Assembly: GCF_009760405.1 (NCBI RefSeq) | Contig: NZ_WRPP01000002.1 | Location: 1 to 64,000 of the forward strand | Source: Nocardia terrae | GTDB lineage: Bacteria; Actinomycetota; Actinomycetes; Mycobacteriales; Mycobacteriaceae | DNA: 64,000 nt | Direction: 5' to 3' | Shown here: positions 17,033 to 25,815 of the stretch, in pieces | How the letters are laid out: the number at the start of each line of letters is the position of its first letter | Position numbering within the stretch: the stretch's first letter is position 1 | Position numbers and translations under genes: made by a program | Notes under the pieces: model-generated | Told to the model about the DNA's origin: nothing | The model's database searches: none | Seen by the model: only the letters and a program-made list of their open reading frames with translations

Positions 17033-18475
17033 TCATCTCCTTTTGTTCCATGTCCGGACCGAATCGCAATCGCGCAGCGAATCGGTCAGACGAGCGAAGG
17101 ATGCGTTGGTCTCGGGATCGAGTTGGTACACAACGTGATAGATCTCCGCGATCGCCTCGAGGAACACCGCGCGTTCGATCACCGGAGGCTCGTAGGTGCG
17201 TCCGAAGGGCTTGTAGAGCAGATGCAGGCGCAGCGGCAGCCGGCGGCCGTCGGCTGAGCCGGGTTGCTCGTATGCTGCGTCGACTTCGAAAAAGCCCGCC
17301 TTGCAGAATATTTCGCGATTGAGATCGGTGGCGCATTCGATGAACCATGCGCGAGCCTGTGGATTGTCCCGAATCATTCGCTCCTCGATTCGGGCGATGA
17401 TCGGACGGAGCCTGCCGGACCCACGCAACGGCGGACCGAAAGCCAGATATCCACCGAACCCCGCGCTGGGCATCGTCACGAACGACACCATGCCATCGCA
17501 CGGTCCTTGCGGGGGCCGGTGGAGCGCCCACAGGTGATAGTGGAATCCCGCGGCCGCGAGCGCCGGACCCTGCTGTACCGCCGAACGGAATGCGGTTCTG
17601 GGCCAGGCCGTTCCGGGGTCGGAGTAGGCCGACTCGTAGACATCGAGTGCCTCGGACAATGCAGGGTCTCGGACATCGGTGACCTCGGTTGTCCTCAGTT
17701 CGGTGTCCCAGCCCAGATACTCGGCGAACTCGACCAAGCCGATTGATCGCCGCCCGGTCAACGCCCGGGCCATACCGCGAAACTCCCTGTTTCGGAGGGG
17801 ATGTTCGATTCGCATGGCCCAACGCATGTACTGCGACACGATGCTCAGCACGACATCGGCTCCGATCGCGTCGGGTTTTCCCGCGACCGGTCGCGCGATC
17901 AACAACAGGTTCTCCGCGGGTTCTTGCTGGTCGGATAATGCTGGTTGCACGTAGCGGAAGTCCATGATCCGGAAGCCCAGGCCGGCCATGATCCGGGCGC
18001 GGACGAACGTGTCGAAGCCTTCGGCCGGGACAGCATTGCGGTACGGATCCTCGGTTTCCGCGACCAGCCAGTCGAGTTCGCGTCTCTCGAGCAGCGCCGC
18101 GTCCGTGCGGCACAGCCGCTCGATCGCCGCCAACAGTCTGGATCCCAGGCCGGATTCGCGCAGACCCGGCTGTACGAGCAGGTATTCGATGACTCCCGCA
18201 TTGGGCTCGGCCAGATAGTCGCAGACCGAGCCGCCGACAATGCCGCCGCCGAGCGAAGCGATGACGATGTGGTAGTTGTTCGCGCCGTACCAGCCCTGTT
18301 CCTTCAACTTCAGGTAGGACTCCATGTTGGCCAACGACTCTCGCTCGTCCGGGTCCGGAAAGGCGACCTCGTAGCACTCGCGGTAGAAACGTCGAAGCAA
18401 CTCGACGTCCTCGGCGCGCGCGCCGCTCAGCTCTCGCAATTCGATGTCCGCACGCGGGGTCGAGGGCGAGTGCAT
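17033..18475 (-). CDS. Tandem GNAT acetyltransferase-like protein
   Basis: About 480 residues with two GNAT folds. The N-terminal one (about 10-195) contains the acetyl-CoA loop in PGLRESGLGSRLL and a V-I-E-Y-L-L-V strand. The C-terminal one (about 270-440) has a degenerate counterpart, PPLRGSGRLRPI, and may be structural. ATG 18475 has GAGGAG seven bases upstream. It lies between an uncharacterised membrane-anchored protein (17 bp upstream) and a PAS protein (7 bp downstream), all in one operon. N-acyl transfer is likely for the first domain; the acceptor is unknown. Confidence 0.85.
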   Translation of the reverse strand: MHSPSTPRADIELRELSGARAEDVELLRRFYRECYEVAFPDPDERESLANMESYLKLKEQGWYGANNYHIVIASLGGGIVGGSVCDYLAEPNAGVIEYLLVQPGLRESGLGSRLLAAIERLCRTDAALLERRELDWLVAETEDPYRNAVPAEGFDTFVRARIMAGLGFRIMDFRYVQPALSDQQEPAENLLLIARPVAGKPDAIGADVVLSIVSQYMRWAMRIEHPLRNREFRGMARALTGRRSIGLVEFAEYLGWDTELRTTEVTDVRDPALSEALDVYESAYSDPGTAWPRTAFRSAVQQGPALAAAGFHYHLWALHRPPQGPCDGMVSFVTMPSAGFGGYLAFGPPLRGSGRLRPIIARIEERMIRDNPQARAWFIECATDLNREIFCKAGFFEVDAAYEQPGSADGRRLPLRLHLLYKPFGRTYEPPVIERAVFLEAIAEIYHVVYQLDPETNASFARLTDSLRDCDSVRTWNKRR

Positions 18476-18492
18476 GGTCGGCTCCTCACCTG

Positions 18493-20010
18493 CTATCGAG
18501 GGCTGCCTTCTGTTCGAAGTCGGGATTCTTCGAGACCATTCGCGTCTATCGTCCGATCTTCGAGCCACGGCCTGTCCCTATAGTAGGAGTGGACGATGCC
18601 GTTCAATGCGCATGCGGAATAATGACCGTTCGCGAACGGCCCATCCGCCGCCAGGTTCAAGCGAATCCGGTCGGTCTTGTCCGATCCGATGTAGTTCCTC
18701 ATCTTGTCGCGGATCGTGTCGCCCAGCGCAGCGACCGTCATGGCCGAGCCGCACGCCGTCTCATCGATCGCGCAGGCGAACTGGAACGTCAGATCCTCGT
18801 TCTCCTCGATCAACCGCACCATGCTGTCGGCCGCGCCGCGGGCCAGCTCATCGGTCTGAATATCGTAGGTTTCCGGTTCCGCGATGTTCCCGTGGATGAA
18901 GAACGGAATGAGATCCCGCCACCGCCGATCGGGGTGGGGGTGGAACGGCTTGCCCTTCCTGTCGCACATCACGAAGATGATCCAGATGTACGCGGAATAG
19001 TATGTGGCGTAGGCGTTCTCACCGGTCACCTTGACACCGCCCCCGGGGACCGCGATGTCGAGGAGCAGCCGCTCCTCGTCCTTGTTCCAGATGCCCTCTT
19101 GTGCCAGACAGACATCGGCCTGCGGCACTGCCGGACCCCACCGCAGTGAACCCGTCGCCCTGGCCTTCCATGCGAGTGCGCCGGGAGCGTGCGGTCGCAG
19201 TACTTCGAGCGCGGAATCCGGGTTCTCGCCGCGAATCGCCAGCGAGTTGTTCTCATCCCCATAGCCGAACTGCAGCGCCGGATTGCCCTCCCACTGCCTG
19301 CACGAGCACAACGGGATGCTCGGTCCCCAGAGCAGCCAGCAATCGAAGGTGAATACTTGAAACTTTCGAATCGACAGATTTCCGAACTGGTCGGGATCGT
19401 GTGTGGTGTCGTGTCCGTACCGGTCGACGATCTTTCCCCAGTCCTCATCGTATTTGTAGATCAGTCCGCGCAGCAGGTGCAACGGAGCTACGAACCCGGT
19501 ATCGATTTCCAACAGGGTTGCGAAGCCGACGGTTTCGTTGGGCTTCTGCTTGTGCAGCACATCGAAGTACCGCTTCAAATACTGGTGATTCTTGATGAGC
19601 AGCGTCGGGTTGCCGACGGCGATCCGGAGCGGCAGTTTCTGCGACGGCGGGAGCAGGCTGGATTTGAACTTCAGGCGCCATTTCTCTTTCGCGTCCTTGA
19701 ATTCCTGCCTGGAAAGCCCCTCGTCGTCGTTCGGCCGGGGGCAGGCGATCTCGTGTTCGATGCGCTGCCTGGCCAGGTCGTAGACTGCCTGTGGTTTGAC
19801 GTCTCGGCCTCGGAGGGTGACCAACGTCCATAGGGCCCTGCAGTACCGGTATGTCAGCCGATATCGTGCCCCGTCCAGTGGAAGTGCTTCAGCCAAGAGC
19901 TGGATCGTCTTCCAGTAGATGCCGATCGAAGACACGGAGAAGATCAATGCGATCACCGTGAGAGTGAAGCTGCCGATCTCGGCATCCTGCGCAATATTGT
20001 CCACACCCAT
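18493..20010 (-). CDS. Membrane-anchored protein of unknown family
   Basis: A 505-residue protein (ATG 20010; TTG 20022 is an alternative). One N-terminal helix (FTLTVIALIFSVSSIGIYW) anchors a large soluble part. Notable patches are RKFQVFTFDCWLLWGPS, CSCRQW, FGYGDENNSLAIRG and HPHPDRRWRDLIPFFIHG, rich in Trp, Cys and acidic residues. I recognise no family and no clear catalytic motif. It is the first gene of an operon with the tandem GNAT and PAS genes (17 and 7 bp gaps), so the three probably act together. Base composition looks somewhat less GC-rich than its neighbours, which would fit acquisition. Confidence 0.75.
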   Translation of the reverse strand: MGVDNIAQDAEIGSFTLTVIALIFSVSSIGIYWKTIQLLAEALPLDGARYRLTYRYCRALWTLVTLRGRDVKPQAVYDLARQRIEHEIACPRPNDDEGLSRQEFKDAKEKWRLKFKSSLLPPSQKLPLRIAVGNPTLLIKNHQYLKRYFDVLHKQKPNETVGFATLLEIDTGFVAPLHLLRGLIYKYDEDWGKIVDRYGHDTTHDPDQFGNLSIRKFQVFTFDCWLLWGPSIPLCSCRQWEGNPALQFGYGDENNSLAIRGENPDSALEVLRPHAPGALAWKARATGSLRWGPAVPQADVCLAQEGIWNKDEERLLLDIAVPGGGVKVTGENAYATYYSAYIWIIFVMCDRKGKPFHPHPDRRWRDLIPFFIHGNIAEPETYDIQTDELARGAADSMVRLIEENEDLTFQFACAIDETACGSAMTVAALGDTIRDKMRNYIGSDKTDRIRLNLAADGPFANGHYSACALNGIVHSYYRDRPWLEDRTIDANGLEESRLRTEGSPR

Positions 20011-20239
20011 TGCGTCAATCAAGATTAGTTTACCTATCGAATCTCGCGATCCCCGCGCGCTCTATGTGCCGCGCAATCATCGTTGGCAAACCGTATCACC
20101 GGGGTGGTTGAAGTAGGTAGGGACGAAGGATAGTAATTATCGAACTTACCGGTCGTTATTTTGAATTCGTGACCCTGTGTATTCGCTGTGAAGGTCGCAG
20201 TGTTTCGCAGTCCTCGCGAATTCGCTCCGAATAGCAATC

Positions 20240-20262
20240 AGGCCCGGCGATGGGCCGGGCCT
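20240..20262 (-). terminator. Terminator after tRNA pair, copy 2
   Basis: AGGCCCGGC is inverted as GCCGGGCCT around a short loop, just downstream of tRNA-Val for minus-strand transcription. The same hairpin ends the third tRNA cluster (29387-29408). Confidence 0.75.
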
Positions 20263-20268
20263 GAACTG

Positions 20269-20343
20269 TGGTGCGCGATACTGGGATTGAACCAGTGACC
20301 TCTTCCGTGTCAGGGAAGCGCTCTCCCGCTGAGCTAATCGCGC
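20269..20343 (-). tRNA. tRNA-Val (GAC)
   Basis: Identical to the gene at 12523-12597: GCGCGAT acceptor, anticodon GAC, encoded CCA. Copy 2 of the duplicated pair. Confidence 0.97.
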
Positions 20344-20361
20344 GGGCTTGATCCTTGGTTG

Positions 20362-20434
20362 AGCGGATGACGAGATTCGAACTCGCGACCCTCACCTTGG
20401 CAAGGTGATGCGCTACCAGCTGCGCTACATCCGC
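20362..20434 (-). tRNA. tRNA-Gly (GCC)
   Basis: Identical to the gene at 12616-12688: GCGGATG acceptor, anticodon GCC, no encoded CCA. Confidence 0.97.
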
Positions 20435-20550
20435 ATTCGCTTGCCTGGGCCTTGTGGGCCGATCGGCTTGCGGGACAGAACATTAGCCTATGGGTGGGTG
20501 GTTCATGCAAATCGCCAGGAAAAGCGGGGGATTCGGGCGTGGCGGGGAGG

Positions 20551-21423
20551 TCAGTCGGCGACCGGTTGGGGCTGGGGGAGGGGGGTCGCCTGGGCGCGGG
20601 AAAGGCGTACGGCGGCAACGCACATGACGATGACCGACAGGGCCACGAAGGCGGTGCCGATCGGGCCGCTGCGCAGTCGCTCCTCGAGGACCGTCATGCC
20701 GAGGAAGGCCGCGCCCAGGGGTTCGGCGACGGTGAAGGCGGGCAGGGAGGCCGAGAGCGGGCCCACCTGGTAGCCGCGTTGCTGGACGTACAGGCCGAGC
20801 ATGCCGGTGGCGACCAGGACGTACAGTTCCCAGCCGGTGAACGCCGTCATGATGCTGCGGCCGAACTGCTGGGTCACGTTCTCGGTCAAGGCCGCCGAGA
20901 TGCCGAACAGCAGGCCCGCCGCCGAGCCGAGCAGGAGCGCCTGCAGGGTCGGCACTTTCACCGTCGTCGCCACCGCGATGCCCGCCACGATCACGCCGAT
21001 CATCAACCCCAGCGGCAGCAACCAGTGATGCCAGGGCGCGCCCGTCACCCCTTCGGTCGGCTCACCCACCACCAGGAAGCAGGCCAGCGCGATCGACAGC
21101 GCCGCCGCCTGCGCCCACATCGCGCCGGTCACCCGCCGCCCGCTGTAGTGCGCGGCCAGCGGCAGCGCGAACACCAGCGCCGTCACCAGAATCGGCTGCA
21201 CCACCAGGACTGAGCCCAATGCCAGGGCGGCCACCTGGAACCCGAACCCGCCCGCGTCCCCGATCAACCCCGCCACCCATCGCGGATTCCGAATCAATTT
21301 GGCCAGCAGCGCATCCCCCTCGGGCACGTCCGCCGCCGCCCGCTGCTGCGCCACCGCCGACACGGCGAACAGCACGGCTCCGATGAACGCGCAGACCACC
21401 GCTGCGATAGGTAGGTTTCCCAC
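20551..21423 (-). CDS. DMT-superfamily membrane transporter
   Basis: About 290 residues with roughly nine or ten hydrophobic helices (NLPIAAVVCAFIGAVLFAVSA, SVLVVQPILVTALVFALPLA, LASLPAF-like ASLPAFTVAEPLGAAFLG). The arrangement fits the EamA/DMT superfamily of actinobacterial membrane proteins often labelled DMT family transporter. The start is uncertain; GTG 21423 begins where the hydrophobic sequence begins. It is divergent from the methyltransferase gene. Substrate unknown. Confidence 0.78.
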   Translation of the reverse strand: MGNLPIAAVVCAFIGAVLFAVSAVAQQRAAADVPEGDALLAKLIRNPRWVAGLIGDAGGFGFQVAALALGSVLVVQPILVTALVFALPLAAHYSGRRVTGAMWAQAAALSIALACFLVVGEPTEGVTGAPWHHWLLPLGLMIGVIVAGIAVATTVKVPTLQALLLGSAAGLLFGISAALTENVTQQFGRSIMTAFTGWELYVLVATGMLGLYVQQRGYQVGPLSASLPAFTVAEPLGAAFLGMTVLEERLRSGPIGTAFVALSVIVMCVAAVRLSRAQATPLPQPQPVAD

Positions 21424-21555
21424 CCGGCCAGTCTGCCGGACGCTCCAATCCTGGTCGGTCGGCAGGGGACTGTGACGTCGACGACCCCTTGACACGGTGG
21501 CAGATTAAGTTCAAGAATCAGAACTATTCTGGAATATGAACTATTGGAGACCGTC

Positions 21556-22194
21556 ATGACCGGCACCGAACGCGAGATCAACCAGTACTTCGAATCCGTC
21601 TACCGCTCCCAGCCCACCGACGGTTCCGTCATCGCGGCCGCCGGCTGGGACCTGAGCGAACCCCAGCCGCTCGTCGTCGAATTGGAGGCGGTCGGAGCGA
21701 TCCGCGGCGAAATCCTCGACGCCGGTTGCGGCACCGGCGAGAACGCGCTCTACCTCGCCGCCCGCGGCCACCGCGTCACCGGAATCGACGCCGCCCCCAC
21801 CGCACTGGCCCACGCCCGCGCCAAGGCCGCCCGGCGCGGCCTCGCCGCCGAATTCGCCGAGGCCGACGCCCGCGACCTGTCCGTCTACCGCGCCCGCTTC
21901 GACACCGTCATCGATTCCGGCCTGCTGCACACGTTCTCGGGCCGCGACGCCGCCGACTACATCGCCGCCCTGCACCTGGCGTGCCGCCCCGGGGCTGCCG
22001 TCCACATCATGGCCGTCGGCGACACCGCCCCCGCGGGCCCCGGCCCGCGCCGCATGACCGAGACCGACCTGCGCGAATCATTCACCGCCGGTTGGGATAT
22101 CGAGGTCCTGCGACGGTCGGTCATGCGCGGCGCACTCCCCGGCGGCCCCGCGGCCGACATCCCGGCCTGGCTCCTGACCGCCCGCCGTCACTGA
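21556..22194 (+). CDS. Class I SAM-dependent methyltransferase
   Basis: A 212-residue protein with a canonical motif I (EILDAGCGTGENALYLA), acidic motif II end (VTGIDAAPTALAHAR), and IDSGLLHTF, typical of small methyltransferases related to thiopurine- or tellurite-type enzymes. ATG 21556 follows a GGAG site. The short AT-rich divergent promoter upstream contains repeated GAACTAT elements (near 21517-21545). It converges with the CPBP gene, only 4 bp apart. Substrate unknown. Confidence 0.88.
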   Translation: MTGTEREINQYFESVYRSQPTDGSVIAAAGWDLSEPQPLVVELEAVGAIRGEILDAGCGTGENALYLAARGHRVTGIDAAPTALAHARAKAARRGLAAEFAEADARDLSVYRARFDTVIDSGLLHTFSGRDAADYIAALHLACRPGAAVHIMAVGDTAPAGPGPRRMTETDLRESFTAGWDIEVLRRSVMRGALPGGPAADIPAWLLTARRH

Positions 22195-22198
22195 GGGC

Positions 22199-22882
22199 CT
22201 ACGCGGTCCCGTTGCCCCGCAACTGAATTCGTGCGGCCGGGGCGGCCCCGTGATAGAAATACCGCCCCAGCCCGATCGTGAATACCAGCATCCCGTAGGC
22301 CGCGTGCTCGACCGAGGCCGTGAACAGCGACCGCGTCCGCAGATACCGCGCCGCGAACAACCACCCGCCCACACTGCTGGCCGCCACCGAGAACCAGCTC
22401 CCGAACACGATGTGCACATACCCGAACGCCGCCGCGCTGGCCGCCACCATCCCCGGCCCTTCACCGAAAACCGGCTTGTACCGGTGGAACAGGAACGACC
22501 GGAAGATCAACTCCTGCGGGTAGACACTCAACGCCGGATACAACACCATCACCGCCAGCCAGATCAGCGGATTGCGCCGCGGCAGCTCGAACAGATCCTC
22601 GCGGCGCATGACCGCCGTCGCCGCGGTCAATGCCACGGCATTCGCCCCAGCGGTCACCGCCATCGACCGCGCCTGCCCCGGAAACGCCTCCGCCCGCCAC
22701 AACGACTCGCGATCGAACCCCTTCGCCCGCCGCAGATAGACCGTCACCCCGGTCGCCAGCACGAGCAGTGCCGGAATCGGCGGCTTCCCCCGCAAGACCG
22801 CGTTGTACAGCGTCGTCCCGCCGAAGAACAACGCCACGTACTCGGCCGCGAGATAGGCCCGCCGAAACCGCCGAATCCTCAT
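22199..22882 (-). CDS. CPBP-family intramembrane protein
   Basis: A 227-residue polytopic protein. The CPBP motifs are present in order: PQELIFRSFLFHRY (motif 1), FGYVHIVFG (motif 2) and VEHAAYGM (motif 3). Members are intramembrane metalloproteases (CAAX protease type) or bacteriocin-immunity proteins. Motif 1 reads QE instead of the usual EE, so protease activity is uncertain. ATG 22882 has GGAGG three bases upstream. It appears monocistronic. Confidence 0.85.
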   Translation of the reverse strand: MRIRRFRRAYLAAEYVALFFGGTTLYNAVLRGKPPIPALLVLATGVTVYLRRAKGFDRESLWRAEAFPGQARSMAVTAGANAVALTAATAVMRREDLFELPRRNPLIWLAVMVLYPALSVYPQELIFRSFLFHRYKPVFGEGPGMVAASAAAFGYVHIVFGSWFSVAASSVGGWLFAARYLRTRSLFTASVEHAAYGMLVFTIGLGRYFYHGAAPAARIQLRGNGTA

Positions 22883-23229
22883 GGCCTCCACCCTAAATCG
22901 GCCCCGCCAAGCGCGCCGACCACGCACTCCGGCTACCGCCCCGACCGCACACGCCCCGAACCTGATTCCCTTCATCGAGTGGCACATTTCCAGCCGCTTC
23001 GACCGTTCTGCCCAGGAAAATGTGCCGCTCGACGAAAGGTCAACGGGGGCGTTCCGGCGATTTGCGGGCTGTGCCGGTATCTCGGCTTCGAGTGGCCACC
23101 TGAGACCGGTTGCCAGGTGCCCGCCGCTGTACCCGGGGCGAAAGGAACACCAGTACCGGGCCCTTGCTCGACCCGCGGCGGTAATCGCTCAGGGCCGGGC
23201 ACGGGCGTTCGGGAGGCGATTCGTTCGCG
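22883..23229. other. Intergenic region without a recognised gene
   Basis: A 347-bp gap between the CPBP gene start and the HadAB stop, both on the minus strand. It holds the long hairpin at 22975-23032. No coding frame with support was found; the rest may be the CPBP promoter and the 3' region of hadAB. Confidence 0.5.
22975..23032. terminator. Long imperfect hairpin
   Basis: TCGAGTGGCACATTTCC (22975-22991) is inverted at 23015-23032 with small mismatches around a 23-base loop. The outer arm GAGTGGCAC is shared with the hairpin at 8092-8148, suggesting a dispersed terminator or repeat type. For minus-strand transcription it lies after hadAB. Confidence 0.45.
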
Positions 23230-24273
23230 TCAGGTCAATTGCACCAGCGCTGTCGCGCGGCCGAATATCTTGCGCCCCTCGTGAATTGCGGTGATAGCGA
23301 CCATGGCGGTACCCGCCTCGGCATCGACCGACTTGACCTTGCCGGTGAATTCGATGGCCGTGGGCCCGCCTTCGCTCAGGTAGACCGGGTTGCTCATGCG
23401 CACGCTGTACTGCTTCAGCGCGCCCGGATCACCCAGCCACGAGGTGACGAACCCCGCGCCGTAGGCCATGGTCAGCATGCCGTGCGCGATCACGCCGCGG
23501 GTCAGGCCGACCTGGCGGGCCGCCTCGCCGTGCCAGTGGATCGGGTTCGCGTCACCCGCGACACCGGCGTAGCGGACCAGATCGCCGATCGTGAGAAGCA
23601 CTGTCCGGCAGGGGAGTTCGTCACCGGCCTGCACCGCGTCGGCCCGGCGCGACCGGGTGCTCCGATACTCGGCGATCGGCGGATTCCACGCCGTGAGCTC
23701 GATGCGCCGCGGCGCCCGCCGGGTGAAGGTGTCCATCCCGCGCTGCATGATGTCGCCGATCAGCCGGTGCGCCTCGCCGTGCTCGTCGGACTGCTCGGAG
23801 CGGGCGATCACGCTGGTCGTCCCCGTGAGCACGGCTTCCCCGCACTGGTCGATGATGATGTTCTCGAACACGAACATGTCCCCGCCGAACGCCTGCCGGA
23901 ACGACTTCAACGCCACGTTGCTGGTGAGCCGATCGCCGACCTGCACCGGCCGATGGAAATCCATCACCTGATCGGTCTGCACCGAAGCCCGCAGGTCGTA
24001 GCCGGTCAGCATGCCGCTCATCGCATGCTGCACCGGCGCGGCCAAAAGCGACAGGAACGTCGGTGACGCCGGCAGCGCTGAATAGCCGAGCTCCGCGGCG
24101 GCCTGCTCCTCCCAGTGCGCCGCATGATCATCCTGGACGGCGGCCGCGTACTCGCGCACCTTCTCCCGCCCGACCTCGTAATACCCATCGAGCCGAAAAC
24201 GCCGCCCCACCATCGAGGTCGCGTGCTCGATCGGATCGAACGGCGCGACCGTATCGGTGGTGATGGACTCCAT
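23230..24273 (-). CDS. hadAB: Fused HadA/HadB (3R)-hydroxyacyl-ACP dehydratase
   Basis: A 347-residue double-hotdog protein. The N-terminal half is HadA-like (FDPIEHATSMVGRRFRLDGYYEVGREKVREYA). The C-terminal half is MaoC/HadB-like, with the hydratase motif GDANPIHWH near residues 240-247 and GVIAHGMLTMAYG. In mycobacteria HadAB dehydrates hydroxyacyl-AcpM in FAS-II elongation of mycolic acids; fusion of the subunits is known in Nocardia-like genomes. ATG 24273 fits the family; an AGAGGGG site would better fit TTG 24282. It is not beside other FAS-II genes here. Confidence 0.88.
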   Translation of the reverse strand: MESITTDTVAPFDPIEHATSMVGRRFRLDGYYEVGREKVREYAAAVQDDHAAHWEEQAAAELGYSALPASPTFLSLLAAPVQHAMSGMLTGYDLRASVQTDQVMDFHRPVQVGDRLTSNVALKSFRQAFGGDMFVFENIIIDQCGEAVLTGTTSVIARSEQSDEHGEAHRLIGDIMQRGMDTFTRRAPRRIELTAWNPPIAEYRSTRSRRADAVQAGDELPCRTVLLTIGDLVRYAGVAGDANPIHWHGEAARQVGLTRGVIAHGMLTMAYGAGFVTSWLGDPGALKQYSVRMSNPVYLSEGGPTAIEFTGKVKSVDAEAGTAMVAITAIHEGRKIFGRATALVQLT

Positions 24274-24490
24274 GATGCGCAAGACGATCCCCTCTGCCGT
24301 GTGGACGAACTGACGGAAATCAACGACCCTGCGCTCGTCCGCATCGAAGGAGGCCACGGTTCGATTCGACCGCCGGCCCCGCCCGCATCCGAGCCATCGA
24401 TGTCGAGCGGGCCGCCACACTCCCGGTGACATCGGGCCATGTGGCGGTACGCGCAGAATAGCCACACCCGCGGTCGGCGATACTGCAGGG

Positions 24491-25234
24491 ATGTCCGCAG
24501 CACCCGTTCTGATCGTTCAACACGTCGAAGTCGAGCAGCCCGGCCTCATCCTGGACGTCCTGCGCGCGCACCGAATCCCCACGGTGACCCGCATTTCGGC
24601 GACGGAGCCCGACGGCTCGGAGCTGCCTCCGGTCTCCGCGCTCGCCGGACTCGTCGTCATGGGCGGACCGATGAACGCCGACGACACCGACACCTACCCC
24701 GCCCTGAAGATCGAACGCGATCTGCTCACCCAAGCCCTGCGGGCGAACCTGCCGACCCTGGGCATCTGCCTGGGCGCCCAACTCCTCGCCCGCGCCGCCG
24801 GACTGGCCGTCCACCCCGGCGAGCTGGGCTACGCCGACGAGCTCGGCTGGGCCCCACTGCACGCCGTCGATCGCGGCGACCCGCTCGTCGGCCCCCTCGC
24901 CGATGCGCCCGCAGTCCTGCACTGGCACGGCGACCGGATCGCCGCGGATGCCGCCCGGCCCGCGCTGGCCGCCACGGAATCGACTCCCGTGCAGGCGTTC
25001 CGGGCCGGACCCGCGGCGTGGGGTCTGCAATTCCACCCGGAGGTCGACGAGGCCCTGCTCGACCGGTGGCTGGCCGAACCCGAGTTCGCCACCGAGGCGC
25101 AACAGGTCCTCGGCCCCGACGCCCTCACCACCCTGCGCGCGGACGCCCGCGCCGCCGCCCCGGCGCTACGGCCCCTGTTCGAACAGAGCATGAACCACTT
25201 CTGCGCCCTGATCGACCAGCGCGACGTCGGCTAG
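24491..25234 (+). CDS. Class I glutamine amidotransferase-like protein
   Basis: The 247-residue protein has a complete triad pattern: Cys93 in LGICLGAQLLA, and His182 and Glu184 in QFHPE. It matches stand-alone GMP-synthase-type amidotransferases, often annotated as glutamine amidotransferases or gamma-Glu hydrolases. An extended C-terminal tail follows the core. There is no synthase partner next to it. Its 3' end overlaps the convergent hypothetical gene by 4 bp. It divergently neighbours hadAB. Confidence 0.88.
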   Translation: MSAAPVLIVQHVEVEQPGLILDVLRAHRIPTVTRISATEPDGSELPPVSALAGLVVMGGPMNADDTDTYPALKIERDLLTQALRANLPTLGICLGAQLLARAAGLAVHPGELGYADELGWAPLHAVDRGDPLVGPLADAPAVLHWHGDRIAADAARPALAATESTPVQAFRAGPAAWGLQFHPEVDEALLDRWLAEPEFATEAQQVLGPDALTTLRADARAAAPALRPLFEQSMNHFCALIDQRDVG

Positions 25235-25731
25235 CGCTGAGCCCCAGCGGATTTCGCCATCCGCCGCCGCGGCCCGGCCCACAGCAGCGCGACGATGATC
25301 CGCCGCACCGCGACCCCGGTGGTCTCCACCCACCGTGGTCGCACCAACCGCCAAATATCCTGCGCGACAGTCGATCCGGAGCAGGACCGTCCCTCGTTAT
25401 CCCCGGGCGGACGGTCCTGTCCGGCCTGCTGCCCCCGCTGCCGGTCCCGCTCGATGATCCGAGCGCACAACCGGACGACCACGTCCTCGAGCCCCATCCC
25501 CAGCGATTCGGCCCGCAGCGCGGCCATCTCCAGCGCCCATTCCCCGTCCTCGGGTGCGGGATCACTGAGCATCTCGTCCAGCGCCATCCCGTCGATGGCC
25601 TGGTCCCGAGTCAGATCCCACCCGGGCAGCCAGCTCAACGCCCAGCTGCCGCCGTCGGGACCGGGCACCAGATGCGCGGTCTCGGGCGTGATGTCACTGG
25701 TGATCGCGCGAACGGAAATACGGAGAGCCAT
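25231..25731 (-). CDS. Conserved hypothetical protein
   Basis: A 166-residue, probably cytosolic protein. It has a Trp-containing N-terminal part (GGSWALSWLPGWDLTRDQAIDGM), a helical middle (WALEMAALRAESLGMG) and a basic Arg-rich C-terminus. ATG 25731 has a GAGGGGGTG site at normal spacing. I recognise no family. Co-directional with the chorismate mutase gene, whose stop lies 84 bp upstream of its start. Confidence 0.65.
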   Translation of the reverse strand: MALRISVRAITSDITPETAHLVPGPDGGSWALSWLPGWDLTRDQAIDGMALDEMLSDPAPEDGEWALEMAALRAESLGMGLEDVVVRLCARIIERDRQRGQQAGQDRPPGDNEGRSCSGSTVAQDIWRLVRPRWVETTGVAVRRIIVALLWAGPRRRMAKSAGAQR

Positions 25732-25815
25732 GGCTTTCACCCCCTCTGTGGGACTCCCTGGAAATCTACGTCCGCGCGCTTGAAACTCTCTATCGATTTC
25801 CTTGCATTGCCGGAA

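Larger units (their letters stand above)
20269..20514. repeat. 246-bp direct repeat with tRNA pair, copy 2
   Basis: Second copy of the tRNA-Gly/tRNA-Val segment at 12523-12768, same orientation. Beyond 20514 the two copies drift apart, although short matching patches (ATTCGGGCGTGGCG) continue. Confidence 0.93.
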
